This document shows, one piece after another, positions 19,323 to 29,680 of a stretch of 64,000 bases of DNA. Position 1 is the first letter of the stretch. The number at the start of each line of letters is the position of its first letter. A program made the position numbers and the translations under genes. This stretch comes from Niastella caeni (lineage in GTDB: Bacteria > Bacteroidota > Bacteroidia > Chitinophagales > Chitinophagaceae): positions 1 through 64,000 of the forward strand of contig NZ_STFF01000013.1 in assembly GCF_004834005.1 (NCBI RefSeq), given 5' to 3'. The notes beneath the pieces were generated by a model. That model was not told the DNA's origin. It saw only the letters and a list, made by a program, of their open reading frames with translations, and did no database searches.

Positions 19323-21650
19323 ATGAAAAGATTGTTGCTATATGTTTTCATGAGTAGCTGCATACTGCCCGTAATTGCTCAACAAAAAGAACCGGTAGAT
19401 TATGCCGATCCATTATTGGGAACTTCCGAATCGCGGTGGATGCTAAATCCGGGTGCAACCATGCCTTTTGGTATGGTGCAGTTAAGTCCCGATAACCAGG
19501 GTGGCGTTTGGAAATCAGGGTATGAGTATTCTTTGAATAATATTGGCGGGTTCAGCCATATTCATTCCTGGACAATGGCAGGTTTATCGGTTATGCCTAC
19601 TGTTGGTGCGTTGAATACGCGCCGTGGGCCTGCTGATGGCCCTACAACCGGTTGGACTACCGGCTACCGGTCAAGAATTTATAAAGAAACGGAGAAGGCA
19701 AGTCCGGGTTATTATGCGGTGACCCTGATGAATGGTAACATTCTTACAGAACTCACCAGTACTACCCGCGCCGGTTTCTTCCGCTTTACTACTCCTGAAG
19801 AAGAGGAATTGCATATACTATTAGATCTCGATGTTCCCTTCGAAAATACGGCTGAGATCCTGGATGCCAAAATTACCAAAGTGACCGACCGGGAAATTGA
19901 AGGGTATTCAAAACAGAAATGGAGCTGGAACGAATACATCGTGCATTTTGTAGTACGGTTTAACAGGCCCGTAGAACATTTTGGCGGATGGATTGGCAAA
20001 GAAATTTTAAAAGGTGTGAAAGAAGTGGCCGGGAAAGGGAAAATGGGCGCCTTTGCCGATTTCAAATCAAAGAAAGATGAGGTGATCCTGATGCAGACTG
20101 CCATTTCATTGGTGAGTATTGAGCAGGCACGTTTGAACCTTGAAACAGAAATGAACCCCTTCAACTGGGATTTTGAAGCTGTTCGCAATAACGCAAAAAA
20201 GGTATGGAGTGGGATGTTGAGCAAGATACAGGTACAGGGTGGCACGGAAGAAGAAAAAAGGAAGTTCTATACGAATATGTACCGTTCCTATGTGGCCCGT
20301 ACTACCTGGAGCGATGTGAATGGAAAATATGTAGATGTGAATGAGAAAGTGCAACAGGTAAATCCTGATTCACCTGTTTATGGGTGTGATGCCTTATGGA
20401 ATACTTTCTGGAACCTGAATCAGTTATGGGCATTGGTAAATCCTGACATCACCAGCAAATGGGTTAAATCATTTTTGGAGATTTATAATACAGGCGGCTG
20501 GTTGCCCAAAGGGCCTGCAGGCATTGAATATTCCGGCATAATGGAAGCCTCGCACGAAATTGCCCTTATTGCGGGAGCCTATCAAAAAGGGATACGCGAT
20601 TTTGATGTAGAGAATGCTTTCAAAGCCATGATACACCAGCAAACAACGCCAGGTATAGTAACGCCTGAAAAAGGATATGCAGGTAACAAATTTTTTGAAT
20701 CGTACATGAAATTGGGCTATGTGCCCACTGAAGAAGGACAGGTTTCCAACACCCTTGAATATGCTTACGACGATTGGTGTGTTTCGCAAATGGCTAAAGC
20801 GCTTGGTAAGAAAAAAGAATACGAACAATTCATTAAACGTGCCGGTAATTATAAAAATGTATTTGATACAGCTACCAAATATATTCGGATGAAGCACCGG
20901 GATGGATCATGGGTGAAAGAATGGAATCCTTATTGTTGCACCTCTTTCAGCGGGACCGGTTACCTGGAAGGAAATGCCTGGCAATACAGCTTCTTTAATC
21001 CACACGATGTACAGGGAATTCTGAACCTGATGGGCAAGGATGAATTCAATAACCGGTTGGAAGATGGATTTAAAAGATCTGCCCGGTATAATTTTAATGC
21101 TGAAGGCGATCTATACGATCGTATTCCGATCAATCATGGCAATCAACCCAACATGCAGGCGGCCTGGTTATTCAATTATTCCGGCAAGCCCTGGCTCACG
21201 CAGCATTATACCCGTGAGATCATGAACCGGTATTATGGTTCTACACCATTGCATGGCTGGTTGGGCGATGAGGATGAAGGGCAAATGGGCGCCTGGTATG
21301 TAATGACTGCCATGGGATTATTTGAAACAGATGGTGGTGCTTCGGTAAAACCATTTTATGAGATCGGCAGTCCTGTTTTTGAAAAGACAACTATTGCGCT
21401 TGATCCGGTTTACTATCCTGGTAAAACCTTTGTTATAGAAGCGCATAACGTATCTGATAAGAACCGGTATATTCAGTCTGCTACATTAGATGGAAAACCA
21501 TTGACAAAGCCCTGGTTTTATCATGCTGATCTGGTAGATGGTGGTTCGCTGGTGCTGGAGATGGGGCCTGAACCCAATATGGCCTGGGGAAGCAAACCGG
21601 GCGATGCGCCGCCCTCGATGTCGGCTGCAACTAAAACATCCAAAAAATAA
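19323..21650 (+). CDS. GH92 family alpha-mannosidase
   Basis: A 775-residue exported glycosidase with a signal peptide (1-19, ending VIAQ). GH92 enzymes are calcium-dependent exo-alpha-mannosidases that act on N-glycans and yeast mannan. Family hallmarks are DALWNTFWNLNQLWALV, the general-acid region YLEGNAWQYSF with E549, and the GDEDEGQMGAWY segment with D649 and D651. Full length for the family. It sits between a phosphomannose isomerase and a sugar porter in one transcription unit and probably works in the periplasm to release mannose. Linkage specificity cannot be read from sequence. Confidence 0.95.
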   Translation: MKRLLLYVFMSSCILPVIAQQKEPVDYADPLLGTSESRWMLNPGATMPFGMVQLSPDNQGGVWKSGYEYSLNNIGGFSHIHSWTMAGLSVMPTVGALNTRRGPADGPTTGWTTGYRSRIYKETEKASPGYYAVTLMNGNILTELTSTTRAGFFRFTTPEEEELHILLDLDVPFENTAEILDAKITKVTDREIEGYSKQKWSWNEYIVHFVVRFNRPVEHFGGWIGKEILKGVKEVAGKGKMGAFADFKSKKDEVILMQTAISLVSIEQARLNLETEMNPFNWDFEAVRNNAKKVWSGMLSKIQVQGGTEEEKRKFYTNMYRSYVARTTWSDVNGKYVDVNEKVQQVNPDSPVYGCDALWNTFWNLNQLWALVNPDITSKWVKSFLEIYNTGGWLPKGPAGIEYSGIMEASHEIALIAGAYQKGIRDFDVENAFKAMIHQQTTPGIVTPEKGYAGNKFFESYMKLGYVPTEEGQVSNTLEYAYDDWCVSQMAKALGKKKEYEQFIKRAGNYKNVFDTATKYIRMKHRDGSWVKEWNPYCCTSFSGTGYLEGNAWQYSFFNPHDVQGILNLMGKDEFNNRLEDGFKRSARYNFNAEGDLYDRIPINHGNQPNMQAAWLFNYSGKPWLTQHYTREIMNRYYGSTPLHGWLGDEDEGQMGAWYVMTAMGLFETDGGASVKPFYEIGSPVFEKTTIALDPVYYPGKTFVIEAHNVSDKNRYIQSATLDGKPLTKPWFYHADLVDGGSLVLEMGPEPNMAWGSKPGDAPPSMSAATKTSKK

Positions 21651-21673
21651 CTCAACGTAATAAAGTATCATAA

Positions 21674-23092
21674 ATGGATACACGTAATAAATCCGCTTAC
21701 CTTTTTTTTATAACCCTGGTAGCATCATTGGGTGGCTTTTTGTTTGGGTTTGATATGGCGGTGGTATCGGGCATTCTGCCTTTGTTGCAAAAGCAGTTTT
21801 CTTTGTCGGCCTTCCAGGAAGGCTGGGTTGTATCTTCAGCATTGGTAGGGTGTATCCTAGGCGTTGCTGTATCCGGCGAGTTGAGCGATAGATTGGGAAG
21901 GAAGAAACCGCTGATCCTGGCTGCATTGCTGTTCTTATTGTCAGCGTTGGGATGTTCATTACTGCCTGCTTTGCCGGGCATTATTGCGGCGCGTATGCTG
22001 GGTGGTATTGGTATCGGACTGGCATCTAACGTAGTTCCATTATATATTTCGGAAATAGCGCCGGCCCGTATTCGCGGGCGGTTGGTTACTTATTATCAAT
22101 TTGCAGTAACCCTGGGTATTCTCGTAGCTTATTTAACCAATTCAGCGCTGCTTCATTATGCCATTGCTCATAAAAACGATGTTGGTAACTGGTTACAAAC
22201 GTTGTTGGTAAGTGAAGTTTGGCGCGGCATGTTTGGGGTTGGTGTAATACCGGCTGTGTTCTTCGCACTTGGGATTTTGGTAGTTCCCGAAAGTCCACGC
22301 TGGTTAATTCAACAACAGCGTGAGCAGGAAGCAACGATCATCCTTAATCGTATTAATAATGATATTGAGGCCCGGGCCAGTTTACAACAAGGGAAGCAAT
22401 CGCAGCTCGACAAAAATATTTCATACCGGGCACTGTTAGCGCCGCAGTGGCGGAAAGCGTTGATCATTGGAATTTTGCTGCCTTTGTTTTCGCAGTTCAG
22501 CGGTATTAATGCAATTATTTATTATGGTCCCAGCATCTTGAGCAATGCAGGCATTTCGCTTAGCAATTCGCTTTTAAGTCAGATTATTTTTGGCGGGGCC
22601 AACATGCTGTTCACTTTAATTGCTATTTGGAAAGTAGATAGTCTGGGTCGAAGACCCTTGTACCTGGCAGGAACGGCGGGGGCAACCATCAGCCTGCTGT
22701 TAACCGGCATTTGTTTTTATGCAGGAGCTACTACCGGTTCGATACTATTGATCAGCGTATTGGCTTTTTTGGCGTCGTTTGCTTTTTCTATCGGCCCATT
22801 GAAGTTTGTTGTGGCTGCGGAAATTTTTCCAGGCAATATTCGTGGTCGCGCTATGGCCATTAGCATTATGGTAATGTGGGTGGCCGATACTATCGTAGGT
22901 CAGTTAACGCCTATATTTTTAAAAAGCATTGGTACCGCCTACACTTTTTGGTTGTTTGCTTTGTTTTGTTTGATCGCTTTTGTTACGGTGTATAAACTGT
23001 TGCCGGAAACAAAAGGTAAATCACTGGAGCAAATAGAAAAAGACTGGAAACATCAGGCAAAAGACCAGGACCTTTTTGCAACAACTGGCTGA
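21674..23092 (+). CDS. MFS sugar porter (proton symporter type)
   Basis: A 472-residue inner-membrane transporter with 12 predicted helices. Sugar-porter signatures are present: D-R-L-G-R-K-K between helices 2 and 3, SEIAPARIRGRLV, VPESPRWL in the central loop and LLPETKGKSLEQIE at the C-terminus. It is the third gene of the mannoside operon, 23 bp after GH92, so mannose or a related hexose is the likely substrate. The gene ends at a shared terminator. Confidence 0.93.
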   Translation: MDTRNKSAYLFFITLVASLGGFLFGFDMAVVSGILPLLQKQFSLSAFQEGWVVSSALVGCILGVAVSGELSDRLGRKKPLILAALLFLLSALGCSLLPALPGIIAARMLGGIGIGLASNVVPLYISEIAPARIRGRLVTYYQFAVTLGILVAYLTNSALLHYAIAHKNDVGNWLQTLLVSEVWRGMFGVGVIPAVFFALGILVVPESPRWLIQQQREQEATIILNRINNDIEARASLQQGKQSQLDKNISYRALLAPQWRKALIIGILLPLFSQFSGINAIIYYGPSILSNAGISLSNSLLSQIIFGGANMLFTLIAIWKVDSLGRRPLYLAGTAGATISLLLTGICFYAGATTGSILLISVLAFLASFAFSIGPLKFVVAAEIFPGNIRGRAMAISIMVMWVADTIVGQLTPIFLKSIGTAYTFWLFALFCLIAFVTVYKLLPETKGKSLEQIEKDWKHQAKDQDLFATTG

Positions 23093-23119
23093 ATTATTCT
23101 CACATTCCCTATATAAATC

Positions 23120-23144
23120 AAAAGCGGCCCCAGGAGCCGCTTTT
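23120..23144. terminator. Bidirectional intrinsic terminator
   Basis: AAAAGCGGC (23120-23128) pairs with GCCGCTTTT (23136-23144) around a seven-base loop. It lies between the convergent sugar porter (stop 23092) and the membrane protein gene (stop 23151) and has A's or T's on each side, so it can end both transcripts. Confidence 0.88.
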
Positions 23145-23150
23145 GACGTT

Positions 23151-24941
23151 TTAGGGTTTGATTGTTTTATCCGTAACCGGGGTTACGAATTTTGAAACGG
23201 TAAACAACCAGACAAATCCAAACAATAGGGGTACATAATAAACGTACCTGAAAGCCTGGTAGGTCATAGAGAACAACAGCGATACATTAACGGCAAGAAG
23301 TGGAAGAAAAACGATCCAGTAATTTTTTCTTTGCCGGGCTACATATAAAAGCAGGAACATTAGTAAAATGTTGTAAAGACCTGCCCGCCGAACAAGCGGA
23401 TCTAAAGCTCTGCCTGCAAAATTGAGCATACCCATCAGCACTTTATGTAAGCCATTTTCGCGGTGTTTGAAACCAAATTCATTTTCTTCTATCAGTTCAT
23501 GGTAGCTGTAATTGAATGATCCCTGCCCCTGAAAAGCGTTCCATAACAGCTCTGTTCCAGATAACCTGTCTTTTACTATCAAAAACGGGTGGTGTATTAA
23601 TGTGTTGGCATACATGCTAACCACTTTGGGTGTTGGTACTTTCGACAAATTGTCGATGAAAGGCGTATCGGTTTGGAACATATACTCGTCAGCAGAGTAG
23701 GGGGTGTAATGACTTTTCCATACTTCAACAGGCAACAGTTTTTGCATTTCTTCCATAGTGGAAGCGGGCAGTGGTTGGTTATAATATATGATTGAGCCCA
23801 TACCATGCATAGGGGCGGTCAGTTGGAAACCGGTAGGTACAGGCGGCACTTTAAGCCAGGTGTGCAGAATGAATTTTCTATAGGTGAAAAATGCCAGCAA
23901 AAAACAAGCAACAGGTAATAGTATTTCCTTACGCTTGTTCTTAACGGCAAAAACAATAAGTACGGCGGCACAGCATAATGCAGCCATCACCCCGTTATGC
24001 CTTAAAATAGCCACCGCCAATAAGCTTACCGAAAGGCATATCAAGGTAATCTTCCTGTTAAAAATATACGTTTGGGTAAGTAGTTCAGCAATTACAAGCG
24101 TGAGCCATACAACGACAACGCAGAAGAAAATATCTTTCCATATCGTTATAACCATAATACCATTGGTGGGCATTATGCCGGTTATTATGGCAAATACAAG
24201 TAGCCATTTGTAAGGGATGCCAGCTTTATACAGAAAAACTAAAAAAGAGGAAAAGATCCCGGCCATGAATAAGATCTGAACAATGGCAATTATTGCAGGT
24301 GAATACCAGATAGTAGTCAGTCCCCGTATTATAAAGGCATATATAACCGGGAAGGCATCATTCAGCTTTAATATGCCATAGGCTTGTTTCCATTGTTCAA
24401 AGGAATCGGGCGACATCGTTCCCGGGTAAAAGCCTATTAACCATAATGACCAGCAGGCTATCAATATGCTTGCAAAAATCAGGTATAGTTTCCCGGTTGA
24501 ATAAGATCGTGTAACCGGTTGCACCTTACTTTTTTCAAACAACCAGATCTTGCAAAGATCCGTGAAGTATAAGAATGCAATGGCTACATACGACAACCAG
24601 CAGCAAAATAATAGCAGGAACAATAATTTAACAGCCACCTGAGGTACTGGAAATCCGGTAAAGAAAAGTGGATGCCCCACCGATGCAAAACCGGCATATA
24701 ATACAACCAGTAAAAAGCAGAAGGTATCGCCTTTTGTTCTATTACTGATGAATGCCTGCACGTTTGACTTCCGCATTAAAAAGTAGATACCGATGCTTAA
24801 AACCAGCAGTATCGACTTCTCAGTAGAATTCAAAGGCAGGAGATTAAAAAGAAAAAAAATAATCAGACCTAAGGGGATGATAAAAAGAAACAGATTGTTT
24901 TTTGCAAAAACACGCAAACGGGTTAATAAAGGAGTATTCAT
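23151..24941 (-). CDS. Large polytopic membrane protein, possibly GT-C-like (DUF6020-type)
   Basis: A 596-residue inner-membrane protein with about 13-14 hydrophobic helices. The first outside loop contains FYPGTMSPDSFEQWKQAYG, whose acidic residue and place after an early helix recall GT-C glycosyltransferases and the DUF6020 family. A soluble segment at about 380-490 precedes the last helices. It may transfer a sugar from a lipid carrier, but no donor or acceptor can be named. The gene is single, and the ATG at 24941 gives a basic, then hydrophobic N-terminus. Confidence 0.7.
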   Translation of the reverse strand: MNTPLLTRLRVFAKNNLFLFIIPLGLIIFFLFNLLPLNSTEKSILLVLSIGIYFLMRKSNVQAFISNRTKGDTFCFLLVVLYAGFASVGHPLFFTGFPVPQVAVKLLFLLLFCCWLSYVAIAFLYFTDLCKIWLFEKSKVQPVTRSYSTGKLYLIFASILIACWSLWLIGFYPGTMSPDSFEQWKQAYGILKLNDAFPVIYAFIIRGLTTIWYSPAIIAIVQILFMAGIFSSFLVFLYKAGIPYKWLLVFAIITGIMPTNGIMVITIWKDIFFCVVVVWLTLVIAELLTQTYIFNRKITLICLSVSLLAVAILRHNGVMAALCCAAVLIVFAVKNKRKEILLPVACFLLAFFTYRKFILHTWLKVPPVPTGFQLTAPMHGMGSIIYYNQPLPASTMEEMQKLLPVEVWKSHYTPYSADEYMFQTDTPFIDNLSKVPTPKVVSMYANTLIHHPFLIVKDRLSGTELLWNAFQGQGSFNYSYHELIEENEFGFKHRENGLHKVLMGMLNFAGRALDPLVRRAGLYNILLMFLLLYVARQRKNYWIVFLPLLAVNVSLLFSMTYQAFRYVYYVPLLFGFVWLFTVSKFVTPVTDKTIKP

Positions 24942-25189
24942 TATAATAAAGGACCTTAATCTTACAGTTACAAAAACTTTTTCTTAAATGATAAATGATC
25001 TTCCTATTTCCCCCGGGGCGCCTTCTGGATGAAACTCATTTGCTGATTTATCTGTGCTTAACAAGTGTCCCCGGGCAAGTTATACCACATAAAGCCCACA
25101 TACAAATGAACACTGAACTTTTTTAAAACAGGCCCTGAAAGTTATATATTTTTTTATTTAATCTCGTGAATTCTTGATTGGATAACGCA

Positions 25190-25232
25190 TAAAAAAGCAG
25201 GACACAGAAAAATTAATTTCTAATGCCCTGCT
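25190..25232 (-). terminator. Intrinsic terminator of the first efflux operon
   Basis: On the minus strand AGCAGG (25232-25227) pairs with CCTGCT (25201-25196), with an inner stem AGAAA/TTTCT (25221-25217 and 25210-25206), and the hairpin is followed directly by six T's. It begins 49 bp after the stop of the RND gene. The remaining bases of the 24942-25280 spacer show no gene. Confidence 0.72.
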
Positions 25233-25280
25233 ACCCTTCAGAAAAAATGACCAATCTATCGTACTTATCCTGCCATATGT

Positions 25281-28200
25281 TTACACAGCATGTACAGGCG
25301 TAAAGCCATCTTCACTGGCGGCCGGTATATATTCTGCTGTCATCAATTCATCTATTGTTTGCTGTTGTTTTTTCTGTTTCCGGCGTTCGATCCACCGATC
25401 AAAAATGGCATAGATAACAGGAACGATGATCAACGTAAGGAACAGCGAACTGATCAAACCGCCGATAATTACCCACGCCAATCCGTTTTTCCATTCTGCC
25501 CCCGCGCCTGATGCAACGGCGATAGGCAGCATCCCAAACACCATGGCAATGGTTGTCATCAAAATGGGCCGCAGCCTTGCATGGTTTGCCTGGATCAATG
25601 CTGTGACAGTATTTTCCCCGGCGGCTTTCCGGTGATTGGTAAAGTCCACAATCATAATGGCGTTTTTACAAACCAGACCAATCAGCATGATGATACCCAG
25701 AATAGTAAATATGTTTAATGAATTGTTGGTTAAACCCAATGCCAGCAACGCACCGATAAATGACAGTGGTATAGAAAACAATACCACTAAAGGATAAACA
25801 AAACTATCATACAGCAATACCATCACCAGGTATACCAGTAAGATAGCGGCCAGCAGCGCTACTCCCAATGTGCCAAATCCTTCAGATTGATTCTCCATGT
25901 CGCCGCCCCATAAATAACTTACGCCGGCAGGTTTTCTTAATTTTTCAAAAGCCTGCTGCCATTCTCCTGCAACAGTTCCCGAAGGGCGACCTACTGTTTG
26001 CCCCTGAACGGTTACAGAAGGACTTTTATCTCTTCTCTCTAACAGGCTCGGGCCAGATGATTCTGCGATCGAAGCGAACTGCGATAATTTGATACGCTGC
26101 CCCTGATCATTTACAAATTCAAGGTTCCGTACATCTTCAATGTTCGATCTGTTGAAACTGTTATAGCGAATGTTAATGTCGTATTCATATTCCCCGGCTC
26201 TGAATTTGCCATCGGTATTACCGTTGAATGCAGTTTGCATAGTAAGACCAACTGTTTGCAGCGTTAAACCTAAACTGGCCATTTTATCCCGGTCTACCTG
26301 CACATTGATCTCCGGGTTGCCCGTTTCAACAGTCAGTTTGGTTTCTGCCGCGCCTTTTATTTTTTTCAGCTCCTCATGCGCTGCATTGGCAAAGGCCATA
26401 GCGCTGTCGAGGTCGGGCGCCATTACTACCAGTGCCAGGGGTGCATTATCGGCCGTACCCAACATGCCTATTGGTGTTGTTTTTACTTTGGTACCTACCA
26501 GTTCGTTTTGTAATTCTCTTTTTATTTTAGCCGCATATACATACGAATCATCTGTGCGGTGTTTTTGGTCGACCAGCTTTACACGAATTTCCGATTTATA
26601 GGCAGTAGACTGGCTTCCGGCCATACCATCACTGGTTTGTCCTACCATGGTAAGCATGTCAATTACTTCGGGTTTTTTGCGCAGGTAAGCTTCTGCTTTC
26701 TGCGTTACCTGGTTGGTTTGTTCAATAGAAGCGTCTTTAGGCAATTCCATTTGCACCAAAAATTCACCCCTATCGCTCTTGGAGAAAAATTCACCCCCTA
26801 TAAAACCGCCTGCGAGCATATATAATGAGCTCACGAAAAGGACCAGCACTATAGCTAATGTGATGCGTTTATGATTAAGCGACCATTTCAGAATGTTGGT
26901 GATCCAATGGGTGAACGAAGTAAGCCCTTTTTCAAATCCCAGGATAATTCTTCCAAATAAGGTTTTCGAAGAAAGATGTTCCAGTTTTCCGAACCGGGAA
27001 GAAAGCCAGGGCACAATAGTGAAGGACGACAACAATGATAACAGCGTGGCAATAATTACTGTTACGCAGAATTGTTTAATGATGTTCGACACCAGACCGG
27101 TACTTAATGCAATTGGTAAGAACACCACTACAATAACCATGGTAATAGCTGTAACCGTGAACCCGATCTCTTTGGTGGCTTCAAAAGCTGCCCGAACCCG
27201 GTTCTTACCCATTTCCATGTGCCGGTATATGTTTTCGAGCACCACAATGGCGTCATCCACAAGAATACCTACTACCAGCGAAAGTCCCAGCAAGCTCATC
27301 AGGTTAAGGGTATAACCTAGCAACGCCATGCCAATGAATGTGGCGATCAATGAAGCAGGTATAGATACCATTACGATCAATGAGTTTCTTAAGCTATGCA
27401 GGAAGAACAGCATCACAAGCGCTACCAGCACTACCGCCAGTAAAAGATCATGCACTACCGAATCGGCCGCTTCCAGCGTAAACACGGTACTGTCGTTCGC
27501 GATCTCAAGCATTAAATTGCTGGCAGCATATTGACTTTGAAGTGACGCAATCTTCTTTTTGATATCCTCGGCTACCGCTACTGCATTCGCATCGGTTTGC
27601 TTTACGATCTGTATGGCAATAGCGTTCTTCTGATTAACCCGCGATATTTTCTCTACTTCTTTTTGTGCATCCTGTACGTCGGCAACATCGCCCAGGCGAA
27701 TGGCTATCCCATTATGTGATGTAAGCACCAGGTTGCGCAGCTCTGCTACATTTTTATATTTACCAGATAAGCGCACCAGGATGCTTTGTTCGCGTGTTTG
27801 TACATTACCGGTAGGGAAATCGAGGTTGGAACCAAGAATTATTTGCTGTACCTGAGGAACAGATAAACCATATCCTTTCAGTTTTTCTCCATCAAGACTA
27901 ACCTGGATCTCTCTTTCCTGACCGCCAACCAGGTTTACCTGCGCCACACCATTTACCCGCGAAAGGGCAGGGTTGATGCGTTTGTCAACCAGGTCATAAA
28001 AAGATGCTTCATCCATTTTAGCCGAAGCGGAAAGCGTGAGAATGGGAAGGTCACTCAGTGAAAATTTATTCAACGATGGTGGATCTACATCCTCAGGCAG
28101 GTCTTTTAATATCGCATTGATCTTGCGTTGCGCGTCGTTCAATGAATAATCGGCATCAGCGCCACTGTTCAGTGAGATCGTAACCAATGAAATGCTTTCC

Positions 28201-28454
28201 ATCGACTTCGATTCCAGTTTTTTGATATTCTCCAGCGATGCCACGGCATCTTCAATTTTTTTGGTCACGGTATTCTCAACTTCTGCCGGAGACGCACCCG
28301 GGTAAACTGTTGTAATGGTTACCGCATTGCTGTCGAACCTCGGGATCAGTTCATACCCCAGTAAAGTATAACTAAACAAACCGCCCAGGATGAGGACCGT
28401 AAACAGTACGATCACAAGGGAAGGCCGTTTTATGGAAATTTCAGCTAATTTCAT
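25281..28454 (-). CDS. RND efflux permease (HAE1-type)
   Basis: A 1057-residue inner-membrane, proton-driven drug or solute exporter with the usual 12 helices and two large periplasmic loops. Helix 4 carries the proton-relay pair in VVGILVDDAIVVLENI, and the C-terminal half repeats the fold. The start is set at the ATG at 28454 (MKLAEISIKRP), which matches family N-termini; the 19 upstream codons read through an intergenic inverted repeat. It is the last gene of the tetR-tolC-adaptor-RND operon. It is a clear paralogue of the permease at 45360-48476. Confidence 0.95.
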   Translation of the reverse strand: MKLAEISIKRPSLVIVLFTVLILGGLFSYTLLGYELIPRFDSNAVTITTVYPGASPAEVENTVTKKIEDAVASLENIKKLESKSMESISLVTISLNSGADADYSLNDAQRKINAILKDLPEDVDPPSLNKFSLSDLPILTLSASAKMDEASFYDLVDKRINPALSRVNGVAQVNLVGGQEREIQVSLDGEKLKGYGLSVPQVQQIILGSNLDFPTGNVQTREQSILVRLSGKYKNVAELRNLVLTSHNGIAIRLGDVADVQDAQKEVEKISRVNQKNAIAIQIVKQTDANAVAVAEDIKKKIASLQSQYAASNLMLEIANDSTVFTLEAADSVVHDLLLAVVLVALVMLFFLHSLRNSLIVMVSIPASLIATFIGMALLGYTLNLMSLLGLSLVVGILVDDAIVVLENIYRHMEMGKNRVRAAFEATKEIGFTVTAITMVIVVVFLPIALSTGLVSNIIKQFCVTVIIATLLSLLSSFTIVPWLSSRFGKLEHLSSKTLFGRIILGFEKGLTSFTHWITNILKWSLNHKRITLAIVLVLFVSSLYMLAGGFIGGEFFSKSDRGEFLVQMELPKDASIEQTNQVTQKAEAYLRKKPEVIDMLTMVGQTSDGMAGSQSTAYKSEIRVKLVDQKHRTDDSYVYAAKIKRELQNELVGTKVKTTPIGMLGTADNAPLALVVMAPDLDSAMAFANAAHEELKKIKGAAETKLTVETGNPEINVQVDRDKMASLGLTLQTVGLTMQTAFNGNTDGKFRAGEYEYDINIRYNSFNRSNIEDVRNLEFVNDQGQRIKLSQFASIAESSGPSLLERRDKSPSVTVQGQTVGRPSGTVAGEWQQAFEKLRKPAGVSYLWGGDMENQSEGFGTLGVALLAAILLVYLVMVLLYDSFVYPLVVLFSIPLSFIGALLALGLTNNSLNIFTILGIIMLIGLVCKNAIMIVDFTNHRKAAGENTVTALIQANHARLRPILMTTIAMVFGMLPIAVASGAGAEWKNGLAWVIIGGLISSLFLTLIIVPVIYAIFDRWIERRKQKKQQQTIDELMTAEYIPAASEDGFTPVHAV

Positions 28455-28480
28455 CCGTATAATTTTTATTTTATTTTGGT

Positions 28481-28556
28481 CGGATGGAACTCCGCATGAT
28501 AAAATTTCCATTGCTGATTGTTACTAATGAAAATTTTATCATGCCTCGTTTCATTT
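28481..28556 (-). repeat. Intergenic hairpin element, copy A, in efflux operon
   Basis: The left arm 28494-28510 and right arm 28528-28544 are 17-base inverted repeats with one mismatch, built on GCATGATAAAATTT and AAATTTTATCATGC, around a 17-base loop. A sequence element with the same order of parts (CGGATGG, then ATAAAATTT, then CATTGCTG, then GAAAATTTTAT, then TTTCATT) is found again in the next spacer at 29681-29762. The hairpin lies in the mRNA between adaptor and permease genes and lacks a T-run, so it may affect RNA stability or processing rather than terminate. Confidence 0.7.
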
Positions 28557-28583
28557 TAAATTTTTTTATGGTTGTCCCGGCGC

Positions 28584-29651
28584 TTATTTAATGATACTTA
28601 CTTTGCTACCGTCAACGAGATTGATCTGTCCACTGGTAATTACTAATGCACCTTCATTTAAGCCTTCCAATACTTCTACCTTTTCTCCCAGTACACGGCC
28701 GGGTGTAACAATTTTCAACCGGGCAACGCCATTGTCCGATACAAATACCTGCTTGCTATTCACGCTACCCACAAAGGCTGTGCGGGGTATCATTATAACC
28801 GCTGACTGATTGGGAAAATCGAATACGGCGGTTCCATACATGCCTGCTTTCAATTGATTACCGGTATTGTTGGTTATCGTGATCTCCACCGGGAAGTTCA
28901 ACGCTTCATCTGCTTTTGGGGCAATAAAGTTGATCTTGCCAGAGAATGTTTTATCGGGAAACACACTTGCTTTCACCTGCACCTGTTTGCCTACGCTCAG
29001 GTAAGGTATTTGGGCTTCGTTTACGGTTACCTTTAACTTGAGTGTTGAAACGTTCACGATATCGAACAACGCAGTACCGGGTGAAACAACGCTTCCTGGT
29101 TCAATATGCCGTTTGTTTACAATACCACTGATGGTAGCCCGAATGCTGGCGTCGCCCAGGTTAATGCGCGATTGGTCTACTTTGGCTTTTGCATTTTCTA
29201 CATTCAATCGCGCCTGATCGAGCTGTTGCTGGGTTACACCACCTGTTTTATATGCATTCTCATATCGTTCAAGATCTGTGCGTGCTGTTTGATAATTCGC
29301 CTCGGCGTTTGTCAGGTCAACGGAAAGCTGATCAACGCGGATGGTAGCTACTGTTTGTCCTTTTTGTACATAACTGCCTTCATCAACCAACACCTTTACC
29401 ACGCGGCCAGCTTTTTCTGCGGCCAGGCTCAATTCCTGCGTAGGGGCAAAATTGCCATTGGCTACTACATCCAGGTCGGGTATTGCGAGCGAAACCGTAT
29501 CTATGCGAACTGATACTGTTGCATTGGTTTGTGCTACAATTTTGGTTTGTTCTTCCGATTTCTTTTTGTTGTTTGATAGGACTTTGGCGATAGCTCCTAA
29601 AGAAGCTATTATTACTACGATTGTTACAACGATCCTGGTGATCTTTTTCAT
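28584..29651 (-). CDS. RND efflux periplasmic adaptor (membrane fusion protein)
   Basis: A 355-residue protein that links the inner-membrane permease to the outer-membrane channel. An N-terminal hydrophobic segment (about 7-24) anchors or exports it. The lipoyl/biotinyl-like half motifs (AGRVVKVLVDEGSYVQKGQ; RATISGIVNKRHIEPGS) flank an alpha-hairpin of about 55 residues, followed by beta-barrel and membrane-proximal domains. The gene lies between tolC and the permease, separated from each by a hairpin-bearing spacer of about 115-130 bp. Confidence 0.93.
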   Translation of the reverse strand: MKKITRIVVTIVVIIASLGAIAKVLSNNKKKSEEQTKIVAQTNATVSVRIDTVSLAIPDLDVVANGNFAPTQELSLAAEKAGRVVKVLVDEGSYVQKGQTVATIRVDQLSVDLTNAEANYQTARTDLERYENAYKTGGVTQQQLDQARLNVENAKAKVDQSRINLGDASIRATISGIVNKRHIEPGSVVSPGTALFDIVNVSTLKLKVTVNEAQIPYLSVGKQVQVKASVFPDKTFSGKINFIAPKADEALNFPVEITITNNTGNQLKAGMYGTAVFDFPNQSAVIMIPRTAFVGSVNSKQVFVSDNGVARLKIVTPGRVLGEKVEVLEGLNEGALVITSGQINLVDGSKVSIIK

Positions 29652-29680
29652 CTGAAAATTATTTTAATTGATTTTTGCTA

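Noticed and set aside
28455..28511. N-terminal extension of the first RND permease
   Set aside because: The 19 extra codons run through the intergenic inverted repeat, and family proteins begin at MKLAEISIKRP.
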